In this document: positions 8,676 to 15,374 of the stretch, piece after piece
How the letters are laid out: every line of letters begins with the position of its first letter
How positions within the stretch are numbered: the first letter of the stretch is position 1
Notes under the pieces: model-generated
What the model saw: the letters and a program-made list of their open reading frames with translations, nothing else
Told to the model about the DNA's origin: nothing
The model's database searches: none
Position numbers and translations under genes: made by a program
Assembly (NCBI GenBank): GCA_964534995.1
Contig: CAZHSC010000078.1
Span: 1-15,374 of the forward strand
Reading direction: 5' to 3'
DNA: 15,374 bases
Source: JAJTFW01 sp964534995
Lineage (GTDB): Bacteria > Bacteroidota > Bacteroidia > AKYH767-A > OLB10

Positions 8676-9191
8676 TCAGTGAGGTAATTTATCTCTGAAA
8701 TACCCATACACCCAGGTGCCGGCAACAGCGCTCAGCAAGGTAACGATAATCACGGTGGCGCCTGAACCAATCTGGGCAAATAGTGGACCGGGACATGCGC
8801 CAGTGATCGCCCAGCCCAGTCCAAAAATCAATCCCCCGTAAATATTTCCCTTGTTAAATGTTTTTGGCTGAAATTCGATTTTTTCTCCGCTCATGGTACG
8901 GATGTTAAACTTTTTGATAATAAAAACGGAAATCATTCCCACCGCCACTGCGCTGCCAATAACACCGTACATGTGGAAGGATTGAAGGCGAAACATTTCC
9001 TGAATGCGAAACCAGCTGATGATTTCAGCCTTGACGAATATGATTCCGAAGAGAACGCCCACTACCAGGTATTTGATATTATGATACCACCTGGATGGGA
9101 TTTCACTTTTATTGACGCATATGGCTTGTTGTGAGCGCAGGTGCAGATCTGTGTGCATTTCTGTTTTATTTGCTACGAGATTACTTTTCAT
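8676..9191 (-). CDS. YeeE/YedE-type transporter, second half (DUF6691-like)
   Basis: This 171-residue membrane protein has about four hydrophobic segments (near 41-57, 74-92, 117-132 and 144-163) and the family motif GACPGPLFAQ at 131-140 with C133. It pairs with the gene immediately upstream (10 nt between them). Together the two make up the YeeE/YedE fold, which in single-chain members such as the thiosulfate importer TsuA uses conserved cysteines to pass thiosulfate. Two-gene versions are common and usually sit beside sulfur or sulfide genes. The first 36 residues are hydrophilic and unconserved-looking, so the true start might be a later codon such as Met12. The stop lies 10 nt before the soxB-like ATG. 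The likely cargo is thiosulfate or sulfane sulfur, by inference. Confidence 0.83.
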   Translation of the reverse strand: MKSNLVANKTEMHTDLHLRSQQAICVNKSEIPSRWYHNIKYLVVGVLFGIIFVKAEIISWFRIQEMFRLQSFHMYGVIGSAVAVGMISVFIIKKFNIRTMSGEKIEFQPKTFNKGNIYGGLIFGLGWAITGACPGPLFAQIGSGATVIIVTLLSAVAGTWVYGYFRDKLPH

Positions 9192-9201
9192 ATTTAGGGT
9201 A

Positions 9202-9765
9202 TCAGAAACTTAAAATATAAGGGAGAATGAAATTAGCCATAATAAACCCACCTGCCATAAAACAACAAGTGGCTACCAGTGATGGCCATTGCAGGGTAGA
9301 AAGGCCCATGATGGCGTGACCGCTGGTGCAACCACCGGCGTAACGGGTGCCAAAGCCAACCAGAAAACCACCAACAACCATGAGCAGAAAACCTTTCAGG
9401 CTGAAAAGCTGATTCCAGTTAAACAATTCAGCAGGAGCCAATCCGGAATAATCGCTGATGCCATAGGACGACAATTCGCTGGTGAGTTGTTGATTCAGCA
9501 CCATTGGGTCGGGATTAGCCAGAAATTGAGCGGCCAGGAATCCTCCAACCAGAATGCCGGCCACAAAGAAAAGATTCCACATTTCCTTTTTCCACTCGTA
9601 ATTAAAGAAGGGGATGTTGGCGGGCAAACAGGCGGCACAAACATGCCTCAGGGAGGAACTTATGCCAAACGATTTATTTCCAATCAATAATAAGACCGGC
9701 ACTGTCAGGCCAATCAATGGGCCGGCTAAATACCAGGGCCAGGGTTGAAGAATTAAAGCTATCAT
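9202..9765 (-). CDS. YeeE/YedE-type transporter, first half; first gene of the sulfur operon
   Basis: This 187-residue membrane protein has hydrophobic segments near 9-29, 64-82, 124-140 and 163-185. It carries the motif RYAGGCTSGHA (141-151) with C146, the signature of the YeeE/YedE (sulfur transport) family, plus further cysteines at C43, C46, C167 and C168. It is the complementary half of the next gene. Conserved cysteines in GGCTSGH and in the partner's GACPGP are believed to line the path used by thiosulfate in TsuA. The ATG at 9765 is the first gene start after the divergent spacer, 22 bp from a perfect palindrome, so this gene opens the transcription unit. The protein lacks the downstream half of TsuA and should form a heteromeric complex with its partner. 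Confidence 0.83.
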   Translation of the reverse strand: MIALILQPWPWYLAGPLIGLTVPVLLLIGNKSFGISSSLRHVCAACLPANIPFFNYEWKKEMWNLFFVAGILVGGFLAAQFLANPDPMVLNQQLTSELSSYGISDYSGLAPAELFNWNQLFSLKGFLLMVVGGFLVGFGTRYAGGCTSGHAIMGLSTLQWPSLVATCCFMAGGFIMANFILPYILSF

Positions 9766-9787
9766 ATTTTTCTTTTTCGGGTTAATA

Positions 9788-9803
9788 TTACCTGATCAGG
9801 TAA
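9788..9803. promoter_or_regulatory. Perfect 16-bp palindrome, likely operator of the sulfur operon
   Basis: The sequence TTACCTGATCAGGTAA is its own reverse complement over all 16 bases. It lies 22 bp upstream of the first gene of the minus-strand operon, and just downstream of the candidate -7 element at 9817-9824, where a repressor would block transcription. Such symmetry fits a dimeric regulator. The regulator family cannot be named from the site alone, and none is encoded in the window. Confidence 0.6.
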
Positions 9804-9816
9804 ATTTTAAGAATTG

Positions 9817-9845
9817 CAAAAATAAAGATAATGATCTTCGTCAAT
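9817..9845 (-). promoter_or_regulatory. Candidate Bacteroidota-type promoter for the sulfur operon
   Basis: Read on the minus strand, TATTTTTG (9824-9817) matches the Bacteroidota -7 consensus TAnnTTTG. ATTG (9845-9842), 17 nt upstream, is a one-mismatch version of the -33 element TTTG. The start of transcription would fall near 9810, leaving a leader of about 45 nt that contains the 16-bp palindrome. The match is by eye and AT-rich DNA gives chance hits. Confidence 0.4.
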
Positions 9846-9939
9846 TTGCAACCTTTGTTACAATGCCTTGCTATTAAGTTTAATACTTGAGATATGCTGT
9901 ATACTAAGCAATGGTAAAGGAAGCTACCTACGGTGCAAA

Positions 9940-10041
9940 ATGAAAATCATCAAAACAGACAATGGCAGCAGCGGGTTTTATATCAGTTACACAAACCTTT
10001 GTGATACTGAACAGACCCGGGAGCTATTCCTGAAAAAATAA
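9940..10041 (+). CDS. Doubtful 33-residue ORF upstream of nuoA
   Basis: An ATG at 9940 opens a 33-codon frame ending in TAA at 10039-10041; it begins MKIIKTDNGSSGFYISYTNL and ends RELFLKK. A purine-rich AAAGGA lies about 20 nt before the ATG, too far for a good ribosome binding site. There is no signal peptide or membrane segment and I do not recognise a family. It could be a small protein, a leader peptide, a gene remnant, or chance. Confidence 0.15.
   Translation: MKIIKTDNGSSGFYISYTNLCDTEQTRELFLKK
9983..10010. repeat. 28-nt imperfect inverted repeat upstream of nuoA
   Basis: The arms are TCAGT (9983-9987) with ACTGA (10006-10010), and CACAAA (9990-9995) with TTTGTG (9998-10003). A 2-nt mismatch separates the arm parts and CC sits in the centre. 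The 2-nt centre is too short for a good RNA hairpin loop, so a protein-binding site fits better. It lies about 80 bp before the nuoA start, inside the doubtful small ORF. Confidence 0.45.
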
Positions 10042-10091
10042 AGTGATTCAGCACCTCCCATATCAATTTCCGATTAATTTTACGGCCATCT

Positions 10092-10442
10092 ATGGGATTG
10101 AGCTCTCTTCTTATTTTAACCCTTGCCGCCATCGTTTTTTCCGCCGGCGGCATCATGGTGTCCGCCCTTTTTGTTAAGGGTTCAGTCAACCCCCGCAAAG
10201 GGCAGGCTTATGAATGTGGCGTCCCCAGCGACGGAAAAACATGGATGCAGTTTCAGGTGGGGTATTATCTGTTTGCCCTGATCTTTCTGATCTTCGATGT
10301 AGAACTCGTTTTCTTATATCCCTGGGCCACTGTAGTGAAAGAGATCGGATGGATCGCCTTTGTTGACATCCTGATTTTTTTCTTTATCCTGTTCATGGGC
10401 TTCCTGTATGCACATAAAAAAGGCGCGTTAAAATGGATGTAA
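10092..10442 (+). CDS. nuoA: NADH-quinone oxidoreductase (complex I) subunit A
   Basis: NuoA is a small three-helix membrane subunit of complex I that helps join the quinone-binding region to the membrane arm. The 116-residue product has the expected length, with hydrophobic helices near 4-27, 55-75 and 87-106. It shows the hallmark loop AYECG (39-43) and the motif IFDVELVFLYPWA (67-79). It is the first gene of the nuo operon. Its last 10 nt overlap the start of nuoB, suggesting coupled translation. Confidence 0.95.
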   Translation: MGLSSLLILTLAAIVFSAGGIMVSALFVKGSVNPRKGQAYECGVPSDGKTWMQFQVGYYLFALIFLIFDVELVFLYPWATVVKEIGWIAFVDILIFFFILFMGFLYAHKKGALKWM

Positions 10443-10969
10443 AAACAGCTGCTTCCGGTTTTCCGGGCCAGGTGCATGAACTGCCGGGAGGAGGGATTGT
10501 ACTGAGCAAACTGGATGATGTTATTAACTGGGCCAGATCAAACTCCTTGTGGCCTTTAACTTTCGCCACCAGTTGTTGTGGTATTGAAATGATGTCGGTG
10601 GCGGGTGCCAAATATGACTTCAGCCGCTTCGGTTTTGAAGTGGCGCGGGCGACGCCCCGACAGGCGGATGTAATCATTATTGCGGGCACCATCGTCAACA
10701 AGATGGCACCGGTACTAAAAAGACTGTATGACCAGATGGCTGACCCCAAATATGTTATTGCCATGGGTGCCTGTGCCATCAGTGGCGGCCCGTTTTTTTA
10801 CAATACCTACTCTGTGGTGAAAGGGGCCGACCATGTCATTCCCGTCGATGTATATGTTGCCGGCTGCCCCCCACGACCGGAGGCGCTGCTGCATGCGCTG
10901 ATCTCCCTGCAGGAAAAAATCAGAAACGGAATGACGCGTGAACAGATCCGTGACCCTAAACCCCTTTGA
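10433..10969 (+). CDS. nuoB: Complex I subunit B (cluster N2)
   Basis: NuoB holds the terminal iron-sulfur cluster N2, which passes electrons to quinone. The 178-residue protein shows the tandem cysteines C48 and C49 in TSCCGIEMM, C114 in GAC and C145 in GCPPRP, the four expected N2 ligands. The surrounding sequence (ARATPRQADV, GTIVNKMAPVL) is typical. The gene overlaps nuoA by 10 nt and is followed by nuoC after 15 nt. Confidence 0.97.
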   Translation: MDVKTAASGFPGQVHELPGGGIVLSKLDDVINWARSNSLWPLTFATSCCGIEMMSVAGAKYDFSRFGFEVARATPRQADVIIIAGTIVNKMAPVLKRLYDQMADPKYVIAMGACAISGGPFFYNTYSVVKGADHVIPVDVYVAGCPPRPEALLHALISLQEKIRNGMTREQIRDPKPL

Positions 10970-10984
10970 TTTACGGAATAATTT

Positions 10985-11440
10985 ATGACCGCCGAAGAAC
11001 TTAAAACAAGAACAGAAACCTTACTGCCGGGTGCGGCCTTTGAAGAAGGCGGAGAGTGGCTGACGTTAGTGTGTAGCCCGGATGGATTCAGGAATTTCGC
11101 CAGGCAGCTGAAAGAAGAGGGTGATTTACGCTTCGACTATCTCTTTTGCATGACCGCCGTTGACTGGAAAACGCATATCCAACTTGTGTATCATCTTACC
11201 TCCACACAGTACCGTCATACGCTGGTTGTAAAAATGAAACTGGACAGGGCTGAACCTGTCATCGATACCGTTAGTGACTTGTGGCGTACGGCGGAATTTC
11301 ATGAGCGTGAAGCCTATGACCTGATGGGAATATTATTTACAGGACATCCCGACCTCAGGCGGCTTTTCATGACGCCGGAGCATGAGGGATATCCCCTGCG
11401 TAAAGATTACGAAGACCCTGTAAACATGATTAAACTCTGA
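10985..11440 (+). CDS. nuoC: Complex I subunit C (30-kDa type)
   Basis: NuoC is a peripheral-arm subunit that packs against NuoD near the membrane. The 151-residue product carries the 30-kDa signature at 104-127 (EFHEREAYDLMG, then HPDLRRL) and GYPLRKDYEDP at 135-145. It is separate from nuoD, not fused as in E. coli. The stop ends 2 nt before the nuoD ATG. Length is in the normal range for the unfused form. Confidence 0.95.
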   Translation: MTAEELKTRTETLLPGAAFEEGGEWLTLVCSPDGFRNFARQLKEEGDLRFDYLFCMTAVDWKTHIQLVYHLTSTQYRHTLVVKMKLDRAEPVIDTVSDLWRTAEFHEREAYDLMGILFTGHPDLRRLFMTPEHEGYPLRKDYEDPVNMIKL

Positions 11441-11442
11441 AT

Positions 11443-12558
11443 ATGCTCGAGGAAATTGGCACAAACGATCAGGGTGACATGATCATCAATGTAGGGCCCC
11501 AGCATCCTTCCACCCATGGCGTGCTGCACCTTGTTATCACCCTGCACGGCGAAACTGTGAAGAAAGTGGAACCTCACCTGGGATACATACACCGCTCCAT
11601 TGAAAAAATGTGTGAGAGCCTGAATTACCGGCAATTTATTTATGTGACCAGCCGGATGGATTATCTCAGCTCCCATATCAACAATCACGCCTGCGCGCTT
11701 TGCGTGGAGAAAGGCCTGCAACTTGAAATTCCTCCCCGCGCACAGGTGATAAGGGTGATACTGGATGAATTAACACGCATCGCTTCACACCAGCTATGGT
11801 GGGGCGCGCTGGCCATGGACCTTGGGGCATTTACTCCTTTTTTCTACGCCTTCAGGGAACGTGAAATGATTAACGAAATCATGGAGGACACCTGCGGTGC
11901 CCGCCTGACGATGAATTATATTGTACCGGGCGGACTCATGATGGATATTCACCCTGACTTTCAGCGCAAGGTCAAAGAGTTTATCCGGCATTTCTCCGCA
12001 AGGATTCATGAATACGATGAACTGGTGACCGGAAATGTTATTTTCCAGAGCCGCACCCGGGATGTAGGTTATATATCAAAAGAAGATGCCATTTCTTACG
12101 GCTGTACAGGACCAGTTGGAAGGGCAAGCGGTGTGAGCTGTGATATCAGGAAACTGTACCCCTATGAAATATACGGTCAGGTACAGTTTGATGAAGTACT
12201 TGAAACCGGAGGAGATTCCTTTGCCAGATATAAAGTCAGAATTGGTGAAATGATACAGAGCATGCGTATTATTGAGCAACTAATTGATGAAATTCCGGAA
12301 GGTGACTTCCAGGCAAAAACAAAAGCTGTATTGAAATTACCGAAAGGGGATTTTTACAGCCGGGTGGAAACGGCACGCGGGGAACTGGGCGTATATATCA
12401 TCAGCGAAGGAGGAACTACTCCTTACCGTATCAAATTCAGGTCACCGGGGTTCTCCAACCTCAGCGCCCTGGATCATATGGCCAGAGGCGGAAAAATAGG
12501 CGACCTGATGGCCACCATGGGAACGCTGGACCTTGTCATACCCGATATAGACAGATAA
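11443..12558 (+). CDS. nuoD: Complex I subunit D (49-kDa type, quinone site)
   Basis: NuoD forms the quinone pocket with NuoB and NuoH. The 371-residue protein starts with a short leader and then GPQHPSTHG (18-26), HLGYIHR (45-51) and RMDYLSS (71-77). H25 and Y74 are 49 residues apart, the spacing of the quinone-contacting His38 and Tyr87 of the Thermus Nqo4 subunit, and they probably play that role. The C-terminus ends LVIPDIDR, close to the usual DxDR ending. After it comes nuoH with only a 40-nt gap; the usual nuoE, nuoF and nuoG are not there. Confidence 0.96.
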   Translation: MLEEIGTNDQGDMIINVGPQHPSTHGVLHLVITLHGETVKKVEPHLGYIHRSIEKMCESLNYRQFIYVTSRMDYLSSHINNHACALCVEKGLQLEIPPRAQVIRVILDELTRIASHQLWWGALAMDLGAFTPFFYAFREREMINEIMEDTCGARLTMNYIVPGGLMMDIHPDFQRKVKEFIRHFSARIHEYDELVTGNVIFQSRTRDVGYISKEDAISYGCTGPVGRASGVSCDIRKLYPYEIYGQVQFDEVLETGGDSFARYKVRIGEMIQSMRIIEQLIDEIPEGDFQAKTKAVLKLPKGDFYSRVETARGELGVYIISEGGTTPYRIKFRSPGFSNLSALDHMARGGKIGDLMATMGTLDLVIPDIDR

Positions 12559-12598
12559 TTGCCGCAAAGCTTAACAAAAGAATCACAAAACAGGTACC

Positions 12599-13675
12599 AT
12601 GCTGAGTCTTGAAAATATAGTAAATTTTATTCAAAGCCGCCTGCAAGCTACTCTCTCTGAGCCCTGGGCCTTCATCGCTGAAGGGGTATTGGTGGGACTG
12701 GGTGCCATTACACTTTTCGCGGTACTTGGACTGGCGTTGGTATATATGGAAAGGAAGGTGGCCGCATTCATGCAGATACGAATGGGGCCCAACCGGGTGG
12801 GGCCAAAAGGCATTTTGCAAACGAGTGCCGATACTCTGAAGCTGGTGATGAAAGAAGGCCTGACACCAGATGTGGCGGATAAATTCCTGTTTAACCTTGC
12901 TCCCTTCATGGTCATGATTGCCGCCATGCTGATACTTGCACCCATTGCCTTTGCCAGGAACTTTCAAATCTGGGATCTCAACATCGGCGTACTGTATGTG
13001 ACAGCTGTAAGTTCGGTGGGTGTCATCGGCATCCTGATGGCAGGATGGTCAAGCAATAACAAATATTCGCTGTTGGGCGCTATGAGGAGCGCGGCGCAGA
13101 TTGTAAGTTACGAGTTATCGGCCGGTCTTGCCATTCTCTCCATCGTGGTGTTGGCGGGCAGTTTAAAGATCAGCGATATCATCCAGTCGCAGGCTGACGG
13201 TTGGTGGATCATTAAAGGACACCTCCCCGCCCTCATCGCTTTTATCATATTTCTCATCGCTATAACGGCAGAGACTAACCGCGCTCCGTTCGACCTCGCC
13301 GAGGCTGAATCGGAACTGACAGCGGGATTTCATACTGAATATTCAGGGATGAAATTCGCACTCTTCTTCCTTGCCGAATATATCAACATATTTATTGGTT
13401 GCGCAATTGGCGCTACGCTCTTCTTTGGCGGGTGGATGCCCTTTCATATCGGAAACTGGGAAGCATTTAATCATCTGATGGATTACATTCCTTCCTCCCT
13501 GTGGTTCTTCGGAAAAACCATGTTCCTGATCTTCCTGATTATGTGGTTCCGCTGGACCTTCCCGCGCCTGCGTATAGATCAGCTGCTGAATCTTGAATGG
13601 AAATACCTCCTGCCGATAAGTATGGTCAATCTCCTGCTGGTAACATTAATGGCGATATTGGGCTGGCACCTGTAA
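12599..13675 (+). CDS. nuoH: Complex I subunit H (membrane arm, quinone channel)
   Basis: NuoH is the membrane subunit that closes the quinone cavity and links it to the proton path. The 358-residue protein has about eight hydrophobic helices. It carries the conserved loop ERKVAAFMQIRMGPNR (51-66) and the acidic loop starting ETNRAPFDLAEAESEL (225-240), followed by HTEYSGMKFALFFLAEY. Both regions are the family signatures. It directly follows nuoD, and nuoI starts 18 nt after it. Confidence 0.97.
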   Translation: MLSLENIVNFIQSRLQATLSEPWAFIAEGVLVGLGAITLFAVLGLALVYMERKVAAFMQIRMGPNRVGPKGILQTSADTLKLVMKEGLTPDVADKFLFNLAPFMVMIAAMLILAPIAFARNFQIWDLNIGVLYVTAVSSVGVIGILMAGWSSNNKYSLLGAMRSAAQIVSYELSAGLAILSIVVLAGSLKISDIIQSQADGWWIIKGHLPALIAFIIFLIAITAETNRAPFDLAEAESELTAGFHTEYSGMKFALFFLAEYINIFIGCAIGATLFFGGWMPFHIGNWEAFNHLMDYIPSSLWFFGKTMFLIFLIMWFRWTFPRLRIDQLLNLEWKYLLPISMVNLLLVTLMAILGWHL

Positions 13676-13693
13676 GCAAAACAAGGAATAAAA

Positions 13694-14164
13694 ATGTTTC
13701 TCACCGAATATATCAAAACAGTTATTACCACCCTCCGCTCCCTGTTGAAGGGCATGCGCCTGACGGGGTATTACCTGACGCATCAAAAAGAAGTAATTAC
13801 CCAGCAATATCCTGAAGTAAAACCCGTGCTGGCGGAGCGGTTCAAAGGAGAGGTGATCATGCCGCACAATGAAAACAATGAACACCGCTGTACCGGCTGT
13901 ACCGCCTGTGAACTGGCTTGTCCCAACGGAACCATTAAAATAGTAACCAAAACTGAACTCAGCCCTGAAGGGAAAAAGAGAAAAGCCATTGATACTTTTG
14001 TTTACCGCCTTGAATTGTGCACCATGTGCAACCTCTGTGTAGTGGCCTGCCCGTCGGACGCCATCATCATGTCAAACGCCTACGAACACAGTGTTTATGA
14101 CCGGCGTCAGTTTACCAAAGTCCTTAACAAACCGGGCTCAAAAATCATGGAGGGTGTTGAATAA
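13694..14164 (+). CDS. nuoI: Complex I subunit I (two 4Fe-4S clusters)
   Basis: NuoI carries clusters N6a and N6b between the peripheral arm and cluster N2. The 156-residue product has an amphipathic N-terminus and two CxxCxxCxxxCP motifs: C66, C69, C72, C76 (CTGCTACELACP) and C109, C112, C115, C119 (CTMCNLCVVACP). In complexes without NuoG, NuoI is the nearest entry point for electrons, so a ferredoxin-like donor could dock here. Its TAA overlaps the nuoJ ATG by one base. Confidence 0.95.
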   Translation: MFLTEYIKTVITTLRSLLKGMRLTGYYLTHQKEVITQQYPEVKPVLAERFKGEVIMPHNENNEHRCTGCTACELACPNGTIKIVTKTELSPEGKKRKAIDTFVYRLELCTMCNLCVVACPSDAIIMSNAYEHSVYDRRQFTKVLNKPGSKIMEGVE

Positions 14165-14682
14165 TGAATCCATCTGTTGTCGCCTTCTACCTGATTGCCG
14201 CTTTTATCTTAATTACGGGCATCCTTACTGTTACCACCCGGAAACTGTTCCGGGCAGCCATCTACCTGCTTTTTTCCCTGATCGGCATCGCGGGCCTCTA
14301 TTTCCTGATGGAGGTGGAGTTTGCAGCTGCTGTGCAGATCATCGTTTACGTGGGTGGCATTGTTGTACTCATCATATTCTCCATCTTCCTGACTAAACAG
14401 GAAGGTGCCGATATGCCCTCCGCTCTTAGTAAAAGGGCGGTATTCTCCGGACTGGCCGTTTTGACCGGTACCCTGTATACCTGCCTGTTGCTTTCCGGCC
14501 AGGCCTGGAACGATTCCGGTGATACCAGCTTTGATCCATCCGTGAGGAGGATCGGCCACCTGCTGGTAGGAAATACCCCCGACAGTTATGTTCTCCCTTT
14601 TGAACTCGTAAGTGTACTGTTGCTGGCAGCTATGATCGGATGTATTGTCATTGCTATTAAATCAAGACCTGAAGAAAAATGA
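14164..14682 (+). CDS. nuoJ: Complex I subunit J
   Basis: NuoJ is a five-helix membrane subunit at the junction of NuoH and the antiporter-like chain. The 172-residue protein has hydrophobic helices near 5-23, 31-49, 54-76, 92-110 and 143-165. It shows the conserved third-helix motif EVEFAAAVQIIVYVGG (50-65). The gene overlaps nuoI by 1 nt and nuoK by 4 nt (ATGA), so translation is probably coupled through this stretch. Confidence 0.95.
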   Translation: MNPSVVAFYLIAAFILITGILTVTTRKLFRAAIYLLFSLIGIAGLYFLMEVEFAAAVQIIVYVGGIVVLIIFSIFLTKQEGADMPSALSKRAVFSGLAVLTGTLYTCLLLSGQAWNDSGDTSFDPSVRRIGHLLVGNTPDSYVLPFELVSVLLLAAMIGCIVIAIKSRPEEK

Positions 14683-14993
14683 ACCAGATTCCACTGCTGC
14701 ATATTATTTACCTGAGTACCTTTCTCTTCTTCATCGGCGCCTATGGTTTTTTAACCAGAAGAAACATGATTGCCATGCTGATGTCACTGGAGTTGATGCT
14801 GAACAGTGTAAATATAAATTTCATCGCGTTCAATAAATACCTCTTCCCTTCCAATATAGAAGGTTTGGGTTATACCATCTTCATCATCGCCATTGCGGCT
14901 GCCGAAGCGGCGGTGGCTATCGCTATAATCATTAATCTTTTCAGGAATGCCAAATCCATTGATGCGGAAGAAGCGGATACACTAAAGTACTGA
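14679..14993 (+). CDS. nuoK: Complex I subunit K
   Basis: NuoK is a three-helix subunit whose buried glutamates belong to the proton-transfer axis. The 104-residue product has the standard length, with E38 in MSLELMLNSVNINF and E76 in AAAEAAVAIAI matching the two essential glutamates (E36 and E72 in E. coli). It overlaps nuoJ by 4 nt. The gap of 96 nt to nuoL is the longest inside the operon and shows no clear element. Confidence 0.96.
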   Translation: MNQIPLLHIIYLSTFLFFIGAYGFLTRRNMIAMLMSLELMLNSVNINFIAFNKYLFPSNIEGLGYTIFIIAIAAAEAAVAIAIIINLFRNAKSIDAEEADTLKY

Positions 14994-15089
14994 CACCTCT
15001 GCGGATGAAAAGAATCCACGCAATACATGATCAAACCCGAAACAATACAGCCCCGGCCTCACAACATTTAATCGCATTGCCATAAACAT

Positions 15090-15374
15090 ATGAATCTCCC
15101 TATCAACTTATTCATACTGCTGCTGCTGCCTCTTTTCACTTTTGTGCTGCTTGGCCTTTTCGGCAGGAAATACCTGGGAAAATCAGCAGGAATCACCGGC
15201 ACCACCGCTCTTTTTATTTCAGCGGTACTTTCTGTTAAAACCGCTTTTGAATATTTTTTCCATTCCGGCGCTCCCACTTATGAAAAAATAATTCCATGGA
15301 AAATGACATGGCTTCCCTTTTCTGATACCCTGTCCATTGATATTGGTATTCTGCTCGACCCGGTTTCCGTCATG
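15090..15374 (+). CDS. nuoL: Complex I subunit L (antiporter-like), N-terminal fragment cut by window edge
   Basis: The ATG at 15090 opens a frame that stays open for 95 codons to the end of the window. It starts MNLPINLFILLLLPLFTFVL, a hydrophobic first helix, then a loop and a second helix. The visible part ends IGILLDPVSVM, the conserved LDP(V/L)S motif near the start of NuoL. Position after nuoK fits. NuoL is one of three antiporter-like subunits of the membrane arm. The gene is incomplete only because of the window edge. Confidence 0.9.
   Translation, partial: MNLPINLFILLLLPLFTFVLLGLFGRKYLGKSAGITGTTALFISAVLSVKTAFEYFFHSGAPTYEKIIPWKMTWLPFSDTLSIDIGILLDPVSVM

Larger units (their letters stand above)
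9766..10091. other. 326-bp divergent intergenic region between sulfur operon and nuo operon
   Basis: This spacer must drive the minus-strand sulfur operon on its left and the plus-strand complex I operon on its right. It holds the palindrome at 9788-9803, a candidate minus-strand promoter at 9817-9845, an imperfect inverted repeat at 9983-10010 and a doubtful 33-codon ORF at 9940-10041. I did not find a convincing TTTG/TAnnTTTG pair for the nuo operon on the plus strand. Confidence 0.6.

Noticed and set aside
8666..8725. 20-codon upstream extension of the SoxB-like gene
   Set aside because: It would overlap the preceding gene by 50 nt and place extra residues before the Tat signal; the ATG at 8665 follows the upstream stop by 10 nt and gives a normal Tat leader.
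9289..9690. 133-codon open frame on the plus strand
   Set aside because: It is antisense to the first YeeE/YedE gene, which has the family motif and membrane segments on the minus strand.

Overview
The window looks like chromosomal DNA of a Bacteroidota bacterium. The evidence is a giant secreted protein with a 'FTQNQGQF' N-terminal signature (DUF7948 type), propeller repeats and Ig/SprB-like repeats typical of type IX secretion substrates. A possible TAnnTTTG-type promoter element and Bacteroidota-like complex I subunits agree with this. No rRNA, tRNA, CRISPR array, insertion sequence or integrase was seen.

Layout. (1) Positions 1-3490, minus strand: the first 1,163 codons of a very large surface protein that runs off the left edge. 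(2) 3491-3969: an AT-rich spacer without a recognisable gene. (3) 9765 down to 3970, minus strand: six closely packed genes, probably one operon. In transcription order they are two half-size YeeE/YedE-type sulfur-compound transporters, a Tat-exported SoxB-like metallohydrolase, a membrane-anchored diheme cytochrome c of thiosulfate dehydrogenase (TsdA) type, an exported DsrE-like protein, and an OprD-like outer-membrane porin overlapping dsrE by 28 nt. A perfect 16-bp palindrome lies 22 bp before the first gene, next to a candidate promoter. (4) 9766-10091: the divergent spacer, which holds the palindrome, a larger imperfect inverted repeat and a doubtful 33-codon ORF. (5) 10092-15374, plus strand: nuoA-B-C-D-H-I-J-K and the start of nuoL, a complex I operon in which nuoE, nuoF and nuoG (the NADH-oxidising module) are absent between nuoD and nuoH.

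How the parts may work together (inference). The six-gene block looks like a compact cell-envelope module for a reduced sulfur compound, most likely thiosulfate. The porin would admit it, the TsdA-like cytochrome would take electrons from it, the SoxB-like enzyme would hydrolyse a sulfur-sulfonate bond, the DsrE-like protein would carry or bind sulfane sulfur, and the YeeE pair would move sulfur into the cytoplasm. No soxX, soxA, soxY, soxZ, soxC or soxD is in the window, so this is not a standard Sox system. The divergent complex I operon lacking NuoEFG would take electrons from a donor other than NADH, or borrow EFG encoded elsewhere. The combination of a soxB/tsdA-like/dsrE/porin/yeeE operon under a palindromic operator is the most interesting content here.
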